A DNA stretch of 64,000 nt from Leptobrachium leishanense. Lineage: Eukaryota; Chordata; Amphibia; Anura; Megophryidae. A program made the position numbers and the translations under genes. The stretch is taken from contig CM019066.1 of assembly GCA_009667805.1 (NCBI GenBank), positions 328,891,119 through 328,955,118 on the forward strand, written 5' to 3'. This document shows positions 34,641-45,452 of this stretch, piece by piece; position 1 is the first letter of the stretch, and each line of letters begins with the position of its first letter. The notes beneath the pieces were generated by a model. The model was given only the letters and a program-made list of their open reading frames with translations. It was not told the origin of the DNA and made no database searches.

Positions 34641-35400
34641 TCTTATGTATATATTTTTCTCCTTTTATGAATCGAAGAGAAAAATCTGCTTTCCGAACGA
34701 TCCTGGATAAATCAGAAATAAAGATTCGTACAAGAATCGTGGATTGGAGATCGATCATCTGGTCGTAACTACAACGATGGCAAAGTTTCGGATGTTTTCC
34801 ACGGGGACGGAAGTGGAGGTGGAGATCACGAGGGAAACCGGATCCGAATAGGGGAAGATGCTGCAGTACGAAAGAATTTCCGGTCGGATTGAAATCGGAA
34901 GTCAAGTTAGAAACGAAAACCGGAAACGACGTTCCGAAAACGTTCCGAAAACGTTCCGAAAACGAAACGAAAGGGATCCAATGAAAATGGCTTTTTGAAA
35001 ACAACAAATGAGTCAATTGGACTCTAAGAATAAAGACTCATGGGAGTGTAAATATGGTCTGTGACCTTACCATATAAGGAAAACGCCATAGTAATGAACT
35101 GACCAATGAAATCCCTGTATGGGTAATAAAAGGAAAGATGGGTGTTCTGTTTGTCATATGATTTTTTGCTTTTTAACCTGTATTGCCCTTGAAAAAGTCT
35201 AGCTGTAGACGAAACGCGTCGGGCTTTGAGCATATTCATGCTATTTTATTCATTTGTCCATTTTGGAATTAAAAATATTTTCTACTTTGAACCCATCTAT
35301 CTTTCCTTTTTTTGCCAAAATTTGGCGATCACAATTTCCACTATTCAACTGAATAGAACAACGGGAACCTATTCCAGACGCTGAGATTTCCTATTTTCTT
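34641..35400 (+). mobile_element. 3' region of the Penelope-like element
   Basis: Non-coding sequence with the short tandem GAAAACGTTCC around 34935-34965 and a hammerhead-like motif at 35185-35224. A second GCGATCACAATTTCC segment near 35325 may be a partial repeat of the element's terminal repeat. The exact 3' end is uncertain; MITE sequence resumes by about 35500. Confidence 0.65.
35185..35224 (+). ncRNA. Hammerhead-like ribozyme motif of the Penelope-like element
   Basis: Stem I GCCC (35185-35188) pairs with GGGC (35221-35224). Stem II GTCTA (35197-35201) pairs with TAGAC (35206-35210) around a GCTG loop. GAAAC (35211-35215) and the cleavage-site GTC (35218-35220) are in place, with a very short stem III. 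The segment that should be CTGANGA reads TTGAAAA plus one A. Penelope-like elements are known to carry such minimal hammerheads. Activity is not established because two core positions differ. Confidence 0.6.
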
Positions 35401-35499
35401 GCCCTATCTATGTGTGGAGTATCTTGGACCATCTCCAGGGAACCTTCTCAGCATTTCATCACAAAAAGATAAGTTGACTCCTTTTTTCCTTCCTATCAC

Positions 35500-35935
35500 C
35501 ATTTGCCGGTTGCTACTGAATTCACCATTCACCGCAGGGTCCCCAAAGTGCATGGAGTCGGCCGCTGAATGCTGCCACTGCAAACCCGTGGCCTGCTGTT
35601 TTCAAAGGAACTACTGAATGAAAATGTCTGGAATTTACATATAAGATCCTATGATTGATAATAAAAAGTTCTGTTACAGAAAAAAGAAAAACCGCTATTA
35701 AAAAAAAGGGGGGGAAATTTTGCCCAAAAAAATCTGAAAAATTACTAAAAGGTGCTAAAAAAAAAATCTGTAAATAAAGTCTTTTTACTGCAGATTAAAA
35801 TAAAAAATGATTTATTAGATATTGCATAAAAACGGGAATATTTTTAATATTGAAACCTATGGGGTTCGCCTGAATAAACCTGCTGATTGAAACCACCGAA
35901 CATCAGGGCATTTCACTGCCATTTCTCTGAGTCTC
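35500..35935. mobile_element. Right part of the MITE split by the Penelope-like element
   Basis: TGAATTCACCATTCACCGC, then AACTACTGAATGAAAATGTC and the AT-rich module match 63240-63790. It ends in GTTCGCCTGAATAAACCTGC and the ACCACCGAACATCAGGGC block. Confidence 0.65.
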
Positions 35936-36089
35936 AGTACCACATGACTGGCTGAACCACGTGAAACGCACGCGCGCAGCTGCCCGCCCTTTCGTTAACA
36001 CAGACTCTATTCTGGACTGAACACCCACCGGGAAGGGAATCAAAGCTACAGTGCACCCTCTGGCAGTGGCACCCCACTGCTGACAAGAT

Positions 36090-36475
36090 GGCTCCACAGC
36101 ATAATTGCTGTGTGCTCATATACACTCGGTTTGCTGGGAGTTTTATTGCAGTGGATTTTGATGCACTCATACACACCGCACATTGTATTGCTGGGAGTTT
36201 TATTGCTGTGGATTCTGATACGCTGACACACACCAAACATTGCATTGCTGGGAGTTTTATTGCTGTGGATTCTGTGATGCACACTGCATATTACTGTGAG
36301 TTTTATTGCCCTGGAGCTCTGGGATATGCTCATACACACTGCACATTACTGTGAGTTTTATTGCTGTGCAGTTCTGTGATATGCTCATACACTGTGCACA
36401 TTTCTGTGGGTTTTATTACTATGCAGCTCTGTGATACTCTCATATGCAGTGCAAGTTTCTGTGGATTTTATTGTT
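36090..36475. repeat. Minisatellite of about 60-bp units
   Basis: Six or more units contain CTGGGAGTTTTATTGCTGTG or TGTGAGTTTTATTGC plus GATGCTCATACACACTGCAC. It lies inside the hAT element at 32788, like the subterminal arrays of the hAT at 15318. Confidence 0.8.
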
Positions 36476-36966
36476 CAACCAATTAGAGCGGCTGTGATCC
36501 AGTATACTTGACATGCGTGGTTGTTCTTTGTAAAAATGCTTGAATTTAAACATTTCATAATTTTATTTATCTCAATAGATACATTTGAAATGGTATACAA
36601 AATATACAAGTAGGCACTTGGTATCCACTTTTAATATAAAGAGAGGAAAAGGTGGAGCTCTAAGAGGAAATGGTGGAGCTTTAAGATGAAGGGTGGGGAT
36701 TAACCAGGAAGAGGTGTGCCCTTGACAGGAAGGGGTGCCTCAAATTTAAATTGGGGGGTGCACGAGTTTAGTCAGGCCTAGGGCAGCACAAAACCTAAAT
36801 ACACCACTGGTTAGGCCTAGGTTTAAGGGGTTAGGGAGTAGGGTTAATGTTAGCCGCTGGGATTTTGGATGTCTGGAAGTTGGCCGTCAGGAAGTTGTCT
36901 GTGTAGGGAAGTTGGCCGTTGGGATTTTGGCATTAGGGAACCTGGTTGTAGGGATTTCGACCCAAA

Positions 36967-38108
36967 CCCGTGTTTTAGAGCAATTATTAATTTGTATATT
37001 TTAAGTCTTCAATGCATTCACTCATATTTTGCAGCTCTTTAGACCTTTAGTTCAGTAATAATTTTATTTTTATTTTTTAAGAATTATAGACTCTAAGCAA
37101 TTGAGCTACCGGATCATTATACACTTAAAGGGAACCACACAATTGTATGAGAAAAAACCCCAAAACTATTCAGCACTCATTCTTGGCAATTGCAATTCTT
37201 TCATGTTGGATGTGCAGCTTCCATTTTCAAGTAAGTGCAGAAAAAATGTAGCTCATATCTACACTGGCATAACCGTCTTAATGAAAAGTCAGATAATCTA
37301 CAAAGGTGTTAGAAATGTGCTTCGAGATTTCACAAATCCTTTGCAGAAACACAACAAAGGAAGGCAACAGGAACAAAGTATTAATTTCATGTTCCACCAT
37401 TAGTTTACCACCTGTTAATCCCCATCATTACTCTCAGCTCTGTCTAAAAGGCTAATCTTTAGCACATTTATGTCAACAAACTTGAACAAAAAGCTGGCTA
37501 ATTATCCCATTGAACCCTTGTCAGCTCAAAATCCAGCCTCATTTCCCTCTGTTGGCAGATTTCCAACGACATCAAGCTGGTGTACATACAGCCATACCAC
37601 ACGGAATCACTTCAGAAGCAGAATAATTGCCAAAATCAGTTTAAACCACCATTATTTTATTGTAATAGGATTTAATGTTATACACATTTTGAAAAATCTT
37701 TCTGTAGAGTTACAGTGCCAAATGTATTTCCTTTTTTAGGCTTTTATTTAAAGCAGCAGCAAACTCTAGCTGTGCTTGTAATAGGGAGACTATAATGGAA
37801 AAAAATTGGTGAAAGCCAATGGCCAATAGAGGCTTTGTCTTACCAGTTCTATTTTGCGTAAGCTACTGTATTAGCAACTCAACTCATCATAATATATGGA
37901 TAAAGATATATGGGTAATCTGTGCATTTTATGTAGGAAAAAAGGTGGGGTGTTTAAGATTAAACGCCATATGATGAGCAGCCAATGAAAAGAGGGCGTAT
38001 GCTCGCATGTAGCCAACTCTCCTTTGCTGCCGGTCTTTCGTTTAATCATTGTTCTAGATTCTAAGTAAATAGAGTCGATTCCTACGAAATCACAGATCAA
38101 AAAATGAT
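36967..38108. other. Spacer, no gene seen
   Basis: AT-rich sequence of about 1.1 kb with no family signature; frames up to 100 codons lack recognisable similarity. Confidence 0.5.
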
Positions 38109-38460
38109 CTACAACAAAAAATTCTAAAATCTTCTCCCTATTTTAAGTACAAGTGCTGAACCTCAATGTCCCCATCTGCTGGCTAAATAGTTAGTGCAGC
38201 TCAGGGCTCTGTGCAGGATCAGTAGTGGAAAGGTGCCTTAGAAACATTCCCCAGTTGGTTTTAAAACATGCTAGTACATCGGGCATCATGTCCAGGGTGC
38301 TAATTATTATTATTATTATTATTATTTCTTTATTTATAAAGCGCCAGCATATTCCGCAGCGCTAATATCTTGGGGGCACCTTATGGAGCTCAAATGTATA
38401 TGAAATTCCTTTGCAGCAAACTAATTTAATTAGCCAGTGTTGCAGCATATCTTCAGATTG
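38109..38460 (-). mobile_element. Left part of a TTAA-flanked element split by the L2 LINE
   Basis: CCCATCTGCTGGCTAAATAG, TGTGCAGGATCAGTAGTG, CATCATGTCCAGGGTGC and TTCCTTTGCAGCAAACTAAT match the family in the same orientation as 12300-12678. The missing terminus appears at 48990-49008 (CAGTAGTGAAGGGGCTAA) on the far side of the LINE, so both pieces are probably one element. Confidence 0.65.
38299..38369 (-). mobile_element. Very short L2 3' end with TTA repeat
   Basis: (TTA)n followed by TTTATAAAGCGCCAGCATAT and TCCGCAGCGCT is the reverse complement of the L2 3' terminus. It is flanked by GCTAAT on the left (38294-38299) and within CGCTAAT on the right, a possible short target duplication. 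Confidence 0.65.
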
Positions 38461-38506
38461 TGTTAAGGCAATCTCGGACTGCTGTATGCCTCGGACTGCT
38501 TGACTC

Positions 38507-39143
38507 TGTCAGGGCTGCGGGTTCCGGGACGGCTAGCCCGGCGGTCCCCGCCTCATCGGGCTGCTGCTCAGGGGGTGGGATTGCGGCTGGCGCATGGGCC
38601 TGGCGTTACCCGGAGACCCGGCTCACCTCTGTTGCGGGTCCATGACTCCCGGAGGGGACGACGAGTGGGTCCCCGGGTATCCGCCGTGGGCTTGCGTCGC
38701 AGCCCAAGACTGCTGGCCCAGCACATGCCCCAGAATGGACGCGCGCGCGGCCGGCAGGCTCCACCAATATGGCGGCCGGCCGCGGCGCGCGTCTGTGACG
38801 TCACCAGCTTCTCGGAGTAGGGAGGAGCTCCATGGGTACTTAAGGGCAGACTGGCCATTCTATCTTCGCTTCACTATTGTAGCAGTTCCCTCAGTATTGC
38901 TCTTCCCATTCCATAGTGTATACTTTCCTGTGATCCTGACTTGGCTTGTGACCGACCTCCGTGTACCGCTGTGATCCTGACTTGGCTTGTGACCCCGACC
39001 TCCGTGTACCGCTGTGATCCTGACTTGGCTTGTGACCTCGACCTCCGTGTACCACTGTGATCCTGACTCGGCTAGTGACGTTAACCTTGCCTCCTTCACC
39101 AACTCCTTGGGCTCCCTATATCCTATTCCTGGGATCCCTGACA
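38507..39143 (+). repeat. 5' LTR of the Gypsy element
   Basis: 637 bp, TGTCAG...CTGACA. U3 is GC-rich; a TATA-like TACTTAAGG lies at 38837-38845. Transcription probably starts at about 38868, where the sequence complementary to the primer-binding site begins. R/U5 holds four tandem units of about 42 bp (GTGATCCTGACTTGGCTTGT, then GACCTCCGTGTACC) from about 38930 to 39085. Compared with the 3' LTR there are indels of 3 bp (near 38753), 1 bp (near 38785) and 2 bp (near 38954). Confidence 0.96.
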
Positions 39144-39144
39144 G

Positions 39145-39155
39145 AATAGTGAAGC
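39145..39155 (+). other. Self-complementary primer-binding site
   Basis: AATAGTGAAGC, one base after the LTR, is the exact reverse complement of GCTTCACTATT at 38868-38878 in the LTR, where the transcript should begin. An 11-nt match between transcript 5' end and primer-binding site is the Tf1-type self-priming arrangement. I see no match to a tRNA 3' end (no TGG start). Confidence 0.82.
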
Positions 39156-39159
39156 CACA

Positions 39160-42100
39160 ATGGAGCTTGCGGATGTCGCCGGAGCAGTAGACACCCTGTC
39201 TCAACAGGTGAACACCTTATCCTGCTCCATAAGAGAACTACAGAATGGGCATCGGCACCTCCAGGAACAGTTGTTATCGTTCCAAACTACCTCACCAACC
39301 CGCCCATTGGAGTTGACTCATGTTCCAGAACCACATGTTCCTATGCCCGAACGTTACTCAGGCAAGCAAGACCACTTCCAAGCCTTCATGATGTCGTGTG
39401 ACCTTCTCTTTGCATTGAATCCCCGGACTTATTACAGTGATTACGTTAAGATACGTACGACAATATCTCTTCTAGTTGGAGAAGCACAAGCATGGGCTCA
39501 TAACCTGTTACGCTCTCAGAGCTCGGTGTTGGATACATGGCCGCTCTTCTTCAACGCTATGGCCGCGATGTTCGACGATCCACTTCGTGCCAGTACGGCA
39601 GAAAACACCCTTAGATCCCTACGGCAAGGACGTCGTTCGGTGGAAGCTTATATCACAGACTTTCGTCGCTTCGCCTGTGAAACAGGATGGAATGATGTTG
39701 CCTTGATAGGGCAATTCCGTCTTGGTCTCTCAGAGGCCTTAAAAGACGAAATCGCACGAGTGGGAATCCCGTCATCCCTTGAGTCCCTGGTTCAATTATC
39801 CATCCAAATTGATAGGAGACTTCGCGAACGAGCAAGGGAAAGATCCGCCTCCTACTCGTCAATGCTCCGTTCTCCTCCTGCTCCACCTCCCGGTAATCAG
39901 GGGGTGTTACCCGCACCAGAGGAACCCATGCAGGTTAATATGGTTCAAGGCCGACTCCCACCAGAAGAATTACATCGACGACGTATGCACAATCTCTGCC
40001 TGTATTGTGGTCGACCACATCATACAGCACGTTACTGTCCAGAAAAGAACCGGGGTCGAGCAGGTAACCCTAACTCACCCCTTCGTCTGTTACATTTGTC
40101 CACCTCCAGTGGCTGCAGCCCTTTATTGACACTCCCTCTTGTTTTACAGTGGGGAGGGAGGATGCTACTTCAAACCGCGATGGTTGATTCAGGAGCAAGT
40201 GGAAACTTCCTCGACAAAGCAGTCGTTGATGCCTTCTGTATTCCTATCACGAATAAACCCTTCCCTTTGCATATTCAGGTTGTGGATGGGTCTTCTTTGC
40301 CTTCTGGGCCTGTTACCACTGAAACAGAGCCATTACAAGTAACCATAGGCCCTGGGCATAAGGAAACGTTACGCTTTGACATCGTCACTACTCCATTGTT
40401 TCCAATTATTTTAGGTCTCCCCTGGCTACGTCAGCATGACCCCCAGGTCTCATGGTCCTCTGGCACGTTTACCTTCTCGTCTTCCTACTGTACCCAGAAT
40501 TGTCTCCAGAAACACCATCATGTCTTGAATACGGTCCTAGATATACATATGACACCGCAGTATCACACCGTTCTCCCTAATGAATATTCTTCCTTCGCAG
40601 ATGTGTTTGACGAAAAAGGGGTGGAATCATTGCCGCCCAGGAGACCGTATGACTGTCCGATTGAACTAATTCCAGGAGCTACCATTCCGTACGGCAGGCT
40701 CTATCCGTTATCAGAACCGGAATTGAAGGTATTGAAAGGCTACATTCAGGAGAACCTGGACAAAGGGTTTATCAGGCACTCAACGTCACCGGCAGGTGCA
40801 GGTATCTTTTTTGTGGAGAAAAAAGATGGGGGTCTCCGTCCTTGCGTGGATTATCGCGAATTGAATCTCATCACGATCAAGAACAGGTACCCTCTCCCCT
40901 TGATTCCAGAACTTATCGAGCGTCTCCAGGGTGCAACAGTCTACACCAAGATCGACCTCAAGGGAGCATACAACCTTGTCAGAATACGTAGAGGTGACGA
41001 ATGGAAGACGGCGTTTAGATCACGCTACGGTCATTTCGAGTACATGGTGATGCCTTTCGGGTTATGCAACGCACCTGGTACGTTCCAACATTTCCTCAAT
41101 GACGTCTTCAGAGACCTGTTAGACCAATATGTAGTGATTTACTTGGACGATATCCTTGTTTTTTCCTGTACGCTCAAGGACCATAGGGTCCATGTAACAA
41201 CAGTCTTAACTCGCCTCCGAACCCATCGGTTATATGCAAAGATCGAAAAATGTGTCTTCGAGGCAGACGAAATAGAATTTCTTGGATTCTTCTTAACCCC
41301 AGGTCGTCTTGCCATGGATCATAAGAAAGTAGCCGCCATCAGCAATTGGCCTACCCCTACGGATAAAAAGGCTGTTCAACGATTTATAGGCTTCGCTAAT
41401 TTCTATAGACGCTTCATACAGGGGTTCTCTTCCATCATTCTACCCCTTACCGGGTTAACCAAACAACAGACCAAGTTCTGCTGGTCCACTGAGGCTCAAC
41501 AAGCGTTTAATGCCTTAAAACATCGTTTCAGCACCGCGCCTATATTGGTCTTACCGGATCCCTTACGACCATATGAAGTAGAGGTTGATGCCTCTGATGT
41601 CGGGATCGGGGCGGTTCTCACCCAACGGAGACCCCCAGAACAGATGGCCCATCCTGTGGCATATTATTCCAGAAAACTGACTTCCGCCGAGACGAATTAC
41701 GATGTTGGCGATAGGGAACTTCTCGCCATTAAATGTGCCCTTACGGAATGGCGTCATCTCTTGGAGGGTGCTCTACATCCATTCCTGGTCTTCACAGACC
41801 ATAAAAATCTGGAATATCTACGGACGGCTAAAAGACTCAATCCACGACAAGCCAGATGGTCATTATTCTTTTCCCGTTTTGACTTCCGGGTAACTTACAA
41901 ACCTGGTGTTCAGAATAAGAAGGCCGATGCATTATCACGTCTCTCTCCATCGATCCATCCGACACCCATTATTGAACCAGTACTTTCCCCGAACAGATTC
42001 ATCGGCATGACTACTAACCTTATGCAACAGATACGTTCCCATACCGACACTAACAACCAACCTCATGTAATGGGAACTCAAGAACAGCGTCAGCAATGTC

Positions 42101-43407
42101 TCGTCCCGGTTCAGGACCGAGTAATGGTACTCCAACAATTCCATGATACTTTGGGAAGCGGTCATCCAGGGATACGTAAGACCAAGGACTTGATAAAGCG
42201 TTACTTCTGGTGGCCTACTTTGGCTCAGGATGTTAGGGACTTCGTGGGTTCTTGCTCGGTCTGTGCCCGTGCCAAACATAGCACGAAGAAACCAGTAGGT
42301 CTCCTACAACCCCTTCCGGTACCTGAACAACCATGGTCACATATCACCATCGATTTCATTGTTGAACTTCCTCCATCAAATGGTTTCACAACCATAATGG
42401 TAACCGTGGACCGTCTGACCAAAATGGCCCACTTCACTCCCATTCAAGGCCTGCCTACCGCTGCACAAACAGTATCCTTGTTTCTACAGAACATATATCG
42501 CTTGCATGGCGTCCCTGAATCCATCGTGTCTGATCGAGGGGCGCAATTCACCTCTCGGTTCTGGCGATGCTTTTGCCGGGCTTTGGGGATTTCGGTTGAC
42601 CTGTCTACGGCATACCATCCCCATACCAACGGACAGACAGAGAGGGTGAATCAATCCCTGGAAACGTACCTACGTTGTTATACAACCTATTTACAGGACG
42701 ATTGGGCCACTTTATTGTGCACTGCCGAATATGCCTATAATGCCCGACTACACGATTCCACTCGTTGTTCTCCCTTCTTCCTAATGTATGGATATCATCC
42801 TGCTCCCCTTCCTGATTTGCCTTCTGTTGTCCCGGTTCCTAGCGTTGCTACCCGCCTCCGGGCACTCCGAGTATGTCGTACAAAGGCCCGTACGTGCCTC
42901 ATAATGGCTCAGAATACGTACAAAAGATATGCTGATCATCACCGTACTGCCTCTACAGGCTATGCTACGGGCCAAAGAGTGTGGTTGTCCACGCGCCACC
43001 TACGTCTCTCTTGTCCCTCTAAGAAATTGGGCCCTAAATATATAGGGCCATTTACCATCGTTGACATGATAGGGCCGGTGGCGGCTCGTCTTCGGCTTCC
43101 TGCTCGTTACCGGTTCCATCCGGTGGTGCACGTATCCCTTCTGAAGCCGGTTGGTGCCAACCCTTTTGTGGGTCGTTCCCTGCCTCCTCCTCCTCCTGTG
43201 TCCGCTGCTGGTTCCGATATGTTTGAGGTGGCACGGATCCTCGATTCCCGTATTCGGCGGGGTGTACTCCAGTATATTTTGTGGATTGGACTGGCTACGA
43301 TCCTGAGGAGCGTTCCTGGGAACCTGCCTCTTTTGTCCGGGCTCCGGCCCTTGTCCGTGCTTTTCATGCGGCTCATCCCGGGCGTCCGGGTCCGTTGCGT
43401 GTCCTGA
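39160..43407 (+). CDS. Gag-Pol polyprotein of the Gypsy element (1,415 aa), chromodomain frameshifted
   Basis: One uninterrupted frame encodes all replication domains. Order: a coiled-coil-like start (residues 1-45); retrotransposon Gag (about 55-230); CCHC knuckle C280-x2-C283-x4-H288-x4-C293; aspartic protease with D343 in VDSGASGNF; reverse transcriptase (about 530-710) with YLDD at 661-664; RNase H with D810 and D880; integrase with H995, H1002, C1032, C1035 and catalytic D1065, D1125, E1161. A chromodomain begins near residue 1355 (FEVARILD), but a one-base loss near 43275 takes translation out of frame, so the last 40 or so residues are not chromodomain. The conserved remainder is visible in another frame through about 43407. 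Gag and Pol are fused without the frameshift or stop used by many Gypsy elements. The start ATG at 39160 lies 5 bp after the primer-binding site. Chromodomain loss should affect target choice more than catalysis. Confidence 0.95.
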   Translation: MELADVAGAVDTLSQQVNTLSCSIRELQNGHRHLQEQLLSFQTTSPTRPLELTHVPEPHVPMPERYSGKQDHFQAFMMSCDLLFALNPRTYYSDYVKIRTTISLLVGEAQAWAHNLLRSQSSVLDTWPLFFNAMAAMFDDPLRASTAENTLRSLRQGRRSVEAYITDFRRFACETGWNDVALIGQFRLGLSEALKDEIARVGIPSSLESLVQLSIQIDRRLRERARERSASYSSMLRSPPAPPPGNQGVLPAPEEPMQVNMVQGRLPPEELHRRRMHNLCLYCGRPHHTARYCPEKNRGRAGNPNSPLRLLHLSTSSGCSPLLTLPLVLQWGGRMLLQTAMVDSGASGNFLDKAVVDAFCIPITNKPFPLHIQVVDGSSLPSGPVTTETEPLQVTIGPGHKETLRFDIVTTPLFPIILGLPWLRQHDPQVSWSSGTFTFSSSYCTQNCLQKHHHVLNTVLDIHMTPQYHTVLPNEYSSFADVFDEKGVESLPPRRPYDCPIELIPGATIPYGRLYPLSEPELKVLKGYIQENLDKGFIRHSTSPAGAGIFFVEKKDGGLRPCVDYRELNLITIKNRYPLPLIPELIERLQGATVYTKIDLKGAYNLVRIRRGDEWKTAFRSRYGHFEYMVMPFGLCNAPGTFQHFLNDVFRDLLDQYVVIYLDDILVFSCTLKDHRVHVTTVLTRLRTHRLYAKIEKCVFEADEIEFLGFFLTPGRLAMDHKKVAAISNWPTPTDKKAVQRFIGFANFYRRFIQGFSSIILPLTGLTKQQTKFCWSTEAQQAFNALKHRFSTAPILVLPDPLRPYEVEVDASDVGIGAVLTQRRPPEQMAHPVAYYSRKLTSAETNYDVGDRELLAIKCALTEWRHLLEGALHPFLVFTDHKNLEYLRTAKRLNPRQARWSLFFSRFDFRVTYKPGVQNKKADALSRLSPSIHPTPIIEPVLSPNRFIGMTTNLMQQIRSHTDTNNQPHVMGTQEQRQQCLVPVQDRVMVLQQFHDTLGSGHPGIRKTKDLIKRYFWWPTLAQDVRDFVGSCSVCARAKHSTKKPVGLLQPLPVPEQPWSHITIDFIVELPPSNGFTTIMVTVDRLTKMAHFTPIQGLPTAAQTVSLFLQNIYRLHGVPESIVSDRGAQFTSRFWRCFCRALGISVDLSTAYHPHTNGQTERVNQSLETYLRCYTTYLQDDWATLLCTAEYAYNARLHDSTRCSPFFLMYGYHPAPLPDLPSVVPVPSVATRLRALRVCRTKARTCLIMAQNTYKRYADHHRTASTGYATGQRVWLSTRHLRLSCPSKKLGPKYIGPFTIVDMIGPVAARLRLPARYRFHPVVHVSLLKPVGANPFVGRSLPPPPPVSAAGSDMFEVARILDSRIRRGVLQYILWIGLATILRSVPGNLPLLSGLRPLSVLFMRLIPGVRVRCVS

Positions 43408-43420
43408 GGCCCCGCGTTCC

Positions 43421-43430
43421 GGGGGGGTTA
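43421..43430 (+). other. Polypurine tract of the Gypsy element
   Basis: GGGGGGGTTA directly abuts the 3' LTR start and is the expected plus-strand priming site. It is short and G-rich rather than A/G mixed. Confidence 0.6.
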
Positions 43431-44067
43431 TGTCAGGGCTGCGGGTTCCGGGACGGCTAGCCCGGCGGTCCCCGCCTCATCGGGCTGCTGCTCAGGGGGT
43501 GGGATTGCGGCTGGCGCATGGGCCTGGCGTTACCCGGAGACCCGGCTCACCTCTGTTGCGGGTCCATGACTCCCGGAGGGGACGACGAGTGGGTCCCCGG
43601 GTATCCGCCGTGGGCTTGCGTCGCAGCCCAAGACTGCTGGCCCAGCACATGCCCCAGAATGGACGCGCGCGCGGCCAGGCTCCACCAATATGGCGGCCGG
43701 CCCGCGGCGCGCGTCTGTGACGTCACCAGCTTCTCGGAGTAGGGAGGAGCTCCATGGGTACTTAAGGGCAGACTGGCCATTCTATCTTCGCTTCACTATT
43801 GTAGCAGTTCCCTCAGTATTGCTCTTCCCATTCCATAGTGTATACTTTCCTGTGATCCTGACTTGGCTTGTGACCCCGACCTCCGTGTACCGCTGTGATC
43901 CTGACTTGGCTTGTGACCCCGACCTCCGTGTACCGCTGTGATCCTGACTTGGCTTGTGACCTCGACCTCCGTGTACCACTGTGATCCTGACTCGGCTAGT
44001 GACGTTAACCTTGCCTCCTTCACCAACTCCTTGGGCTCCCTATATCCTATTCCTGGGATCCCTGACA
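43431..44067 (+). repeat. 3' LTR of the Gypsy element
   Basis: 637 bp, almost identical to the 5' LTR apart from three compensating small indels. It is followed at once by the duplicated GACTC. The tandem 42-bp units lie at about 43850-44005. Confidence 0.96.
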
Positions 44068-44697
44068 GACTCCATCCCCTTGCATCTTATTCCGTCTGTC
44101 CTATCAGTCATTGTCCCTCCTTTGACTCATATTTTCAGCCTCCCTCACCTCTGGACTCTTCCCCTCTGCATTCAACCATGCTCTGATCACTCCCTATCTC
44201 AGAAGCCATCTCTTGATCTCACCTCCTTTTCGAACTACCGTCCTATGTCTCTGCTCCCCTTTGTCTCCGAAATCTTAGAACGCCTGGTCTATAACCAGCT
44301 CACCGGTTATCATGCTGCTAACTCTCTACTTGAACCTCACCAATCTAACTTTCGCTCCCAGCTCTTCACTGAGACTGCTCTGACCAAAGTGACTAATGAT
44401 TTAGTTGCTGCTAACACTAAAAGTCACTTCTCCCTGCTTATCCTTATTGACCTTTCTGCTGCATTTGACACTGTTGACCACCCTCTCCTGCTCCTCATGT
44501 TGCATCAACTTGGCCTCAGTGGCACCTCTATCTCCGGGTTCTCTTCCTATCTCTCTCTTCGCTCCTTCAGTGTCTCCTTCGCTGGTGTCTCTTCATCCCC
44601 AGTTCCTCTTTCAGTTGGGGTACCTCAAGGCTCTGTTCTGGGTGCCCTACTCTTCTCGATTTGTGCTGCCTTTCATGGCAACCTCATTTCTTCCTAT
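44068..44697 (+). pseudogene. L2-like LINE reverse transcriptase, part 1
   Basis: The frame resumes after the Gypsy element with [10 protein letters not shown] and carries RT blocks [40 protein letters not shown] and [18 protein letters not shown], a clear non-LTR RT of the L2 type. A few residues upstream of the Gypsy (38460-38506) probably belong to it as well, so the LINE is 5'-truncated. A hAT MITE cuts it at 44698, just before the YADD block. Confidence 0.88.
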
Positions 44698-45247
44698 TAG
44701 GCTTGTGCACCGATTTTTTTTTCGGTTCGATTCGGTTCGATTTTTCGGATTTTTAAACTTTTCGATTCGGCTCGTTTCGACCGATTTCTGTTTCGATTCG
44801 GTTCGGCTCAATTAGTTTTTCGTGTACTTTTTTTTTCGGAATATCGACCACTTTTCGTATTTTCGTGTCACTTAGCTCGTTTTTTGTATCGACTTTTCGT
44901 GATTTCGGAAATTTTCGTTTTTCGGAATTGTACATGTTTTCGGAATTTCGACCATTTTTCGTATTTTCGTGTCACTTAGCTCGTTTTTTGTATCGACTTT
45001 TCGTAAGTTCGGAAATTTTCGTTTTTTTAGAAAGTCTGTTCTCCTCGTTTCAAAGCAATAAATTTCGATTTGACACATTTCAAGTCCATTCGAAAATTCC
45101 GAAAATATTTCGTTTCGGCTCGGAAAACTTTTCGGATCTGACATTTTCGGATCTAAAAATTTTCGGAAATTCGGCCGCATCCGAAAACACGAATCGGGAA
45201 ATTTTGTGAAAATTCCGAAATTCCGAAAACCGAAACGCACATCCCTA
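44698..45247. mobile_element. TTCG-rich hAT MITE (550 bp), copy 2
   Basis: It starts TAGGCTTGTGCACCG, ends CGCACATCCCTA, and is flanked by CTTCCTAT at 44690-44697 and 45248-45255. It is nearly identical to 11196-11743 along its whole length, including the internal 85-bp duplication, so the family spread recently. Confidence 0.93.
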
Positions 45248-45452
45248 CTTCCTATGGACTCCAATATAATCTCTATGCTGACGACACCCAAAACTACCTA
45301 TCCTCCCCATCTCTCTCCTCCTATTGGCTGTCTCCGACTGGATGACCGCCCTTTTCTTAAAGCTCAACCCCTCTAAAACTGAACTTCTCATTTTCTCTCT
45401 GTCTAAAACCAACATTCCTGCACCCATTTCCCTTCAGATGACTGGTGCCACC
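45248..45452 (+). pseudogene. L2-like LINE reverse transcriptase, part 2 (YADD block)
   Basis: After the duplicated CTTCCTAT the frame reads LYADDTQNYL, the RT catalytic block, then in shifted frames LKLNPSKTELLIFS. A deletion and frameshift lie near 45320. A hAT-like insertion begins at 45453. Confidence 0.85.

Larger units (their letters stand above)
32788..36809. mobile_element. hAT element (4.0 kb) with nested MITE and Penelope-like element
   Basis: It starts CAGTGGTGTATTTTGGCC and ends AATACACCACTG, inverted repeats typical of hAT. The flanks GTTAGGAC (32780-32787) and GTTAGGCC (36810-36817) match at 7 of 8 bases. Subterminal sequence also matches inverted (GGCCTAGGGCGGCAC against AGGCCTAGGGCAGCAC on opposite strands). 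No hAT transposase is seen; the coding sequence inside belongs to a Penelope-like element. Confidence 0.85.
32379..36966. mobile_element. Inverted-repeat element with telomere-like internal arrays, host to nested insertions
   Basis: Arms of about 120 bp face each other: 32379-32510 (ATTCCTACAGCCAGGTTCCC, GCCAACTTCC) and about 36845-36966, its reverse complement with substitutions. Just outside are GTGTTTTTA and GTGTTTTA, possibly an 8-bp duplication with one indel. Inside the arms are TTAGGG-like degenerate arrays. The middle was invaded by the hAT at 32788-36809. No gene of its own is seen; the superfamily is not settled. Confidence 0.7.
38507..44067 (+). mobile_element. Nearly intact Ty3/Gypsy chromovirus-type LTR retrotransposon (5,561 bp)
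   Basis: It has two 637-bp LTRs with TGTCAG...CTGACA ends and a perfect 5-bp duplication GACTC at 38502-38506 and 44068-44072. Between them are a primer-binding site complementary to its own LTR, one long gag-pol frame, a G-rich polypurine tract and a C-terminal chromodomain. The LTRs differ, by eye, only at three small indels, so insertion was recent. It sits in an L2-like LINE whose sequence continues across the duplicated GACTC. Domain order and self-priming point to the Tf1/sushi branch of chromoviruses. Confidence 0.97.

Noticed and set aside
38500..38974. Several overlapping frames in the GC-rich LTR
   Set aside because: They lie in the U3 region of the LTR and recur in the 3' LTR; no family signature.
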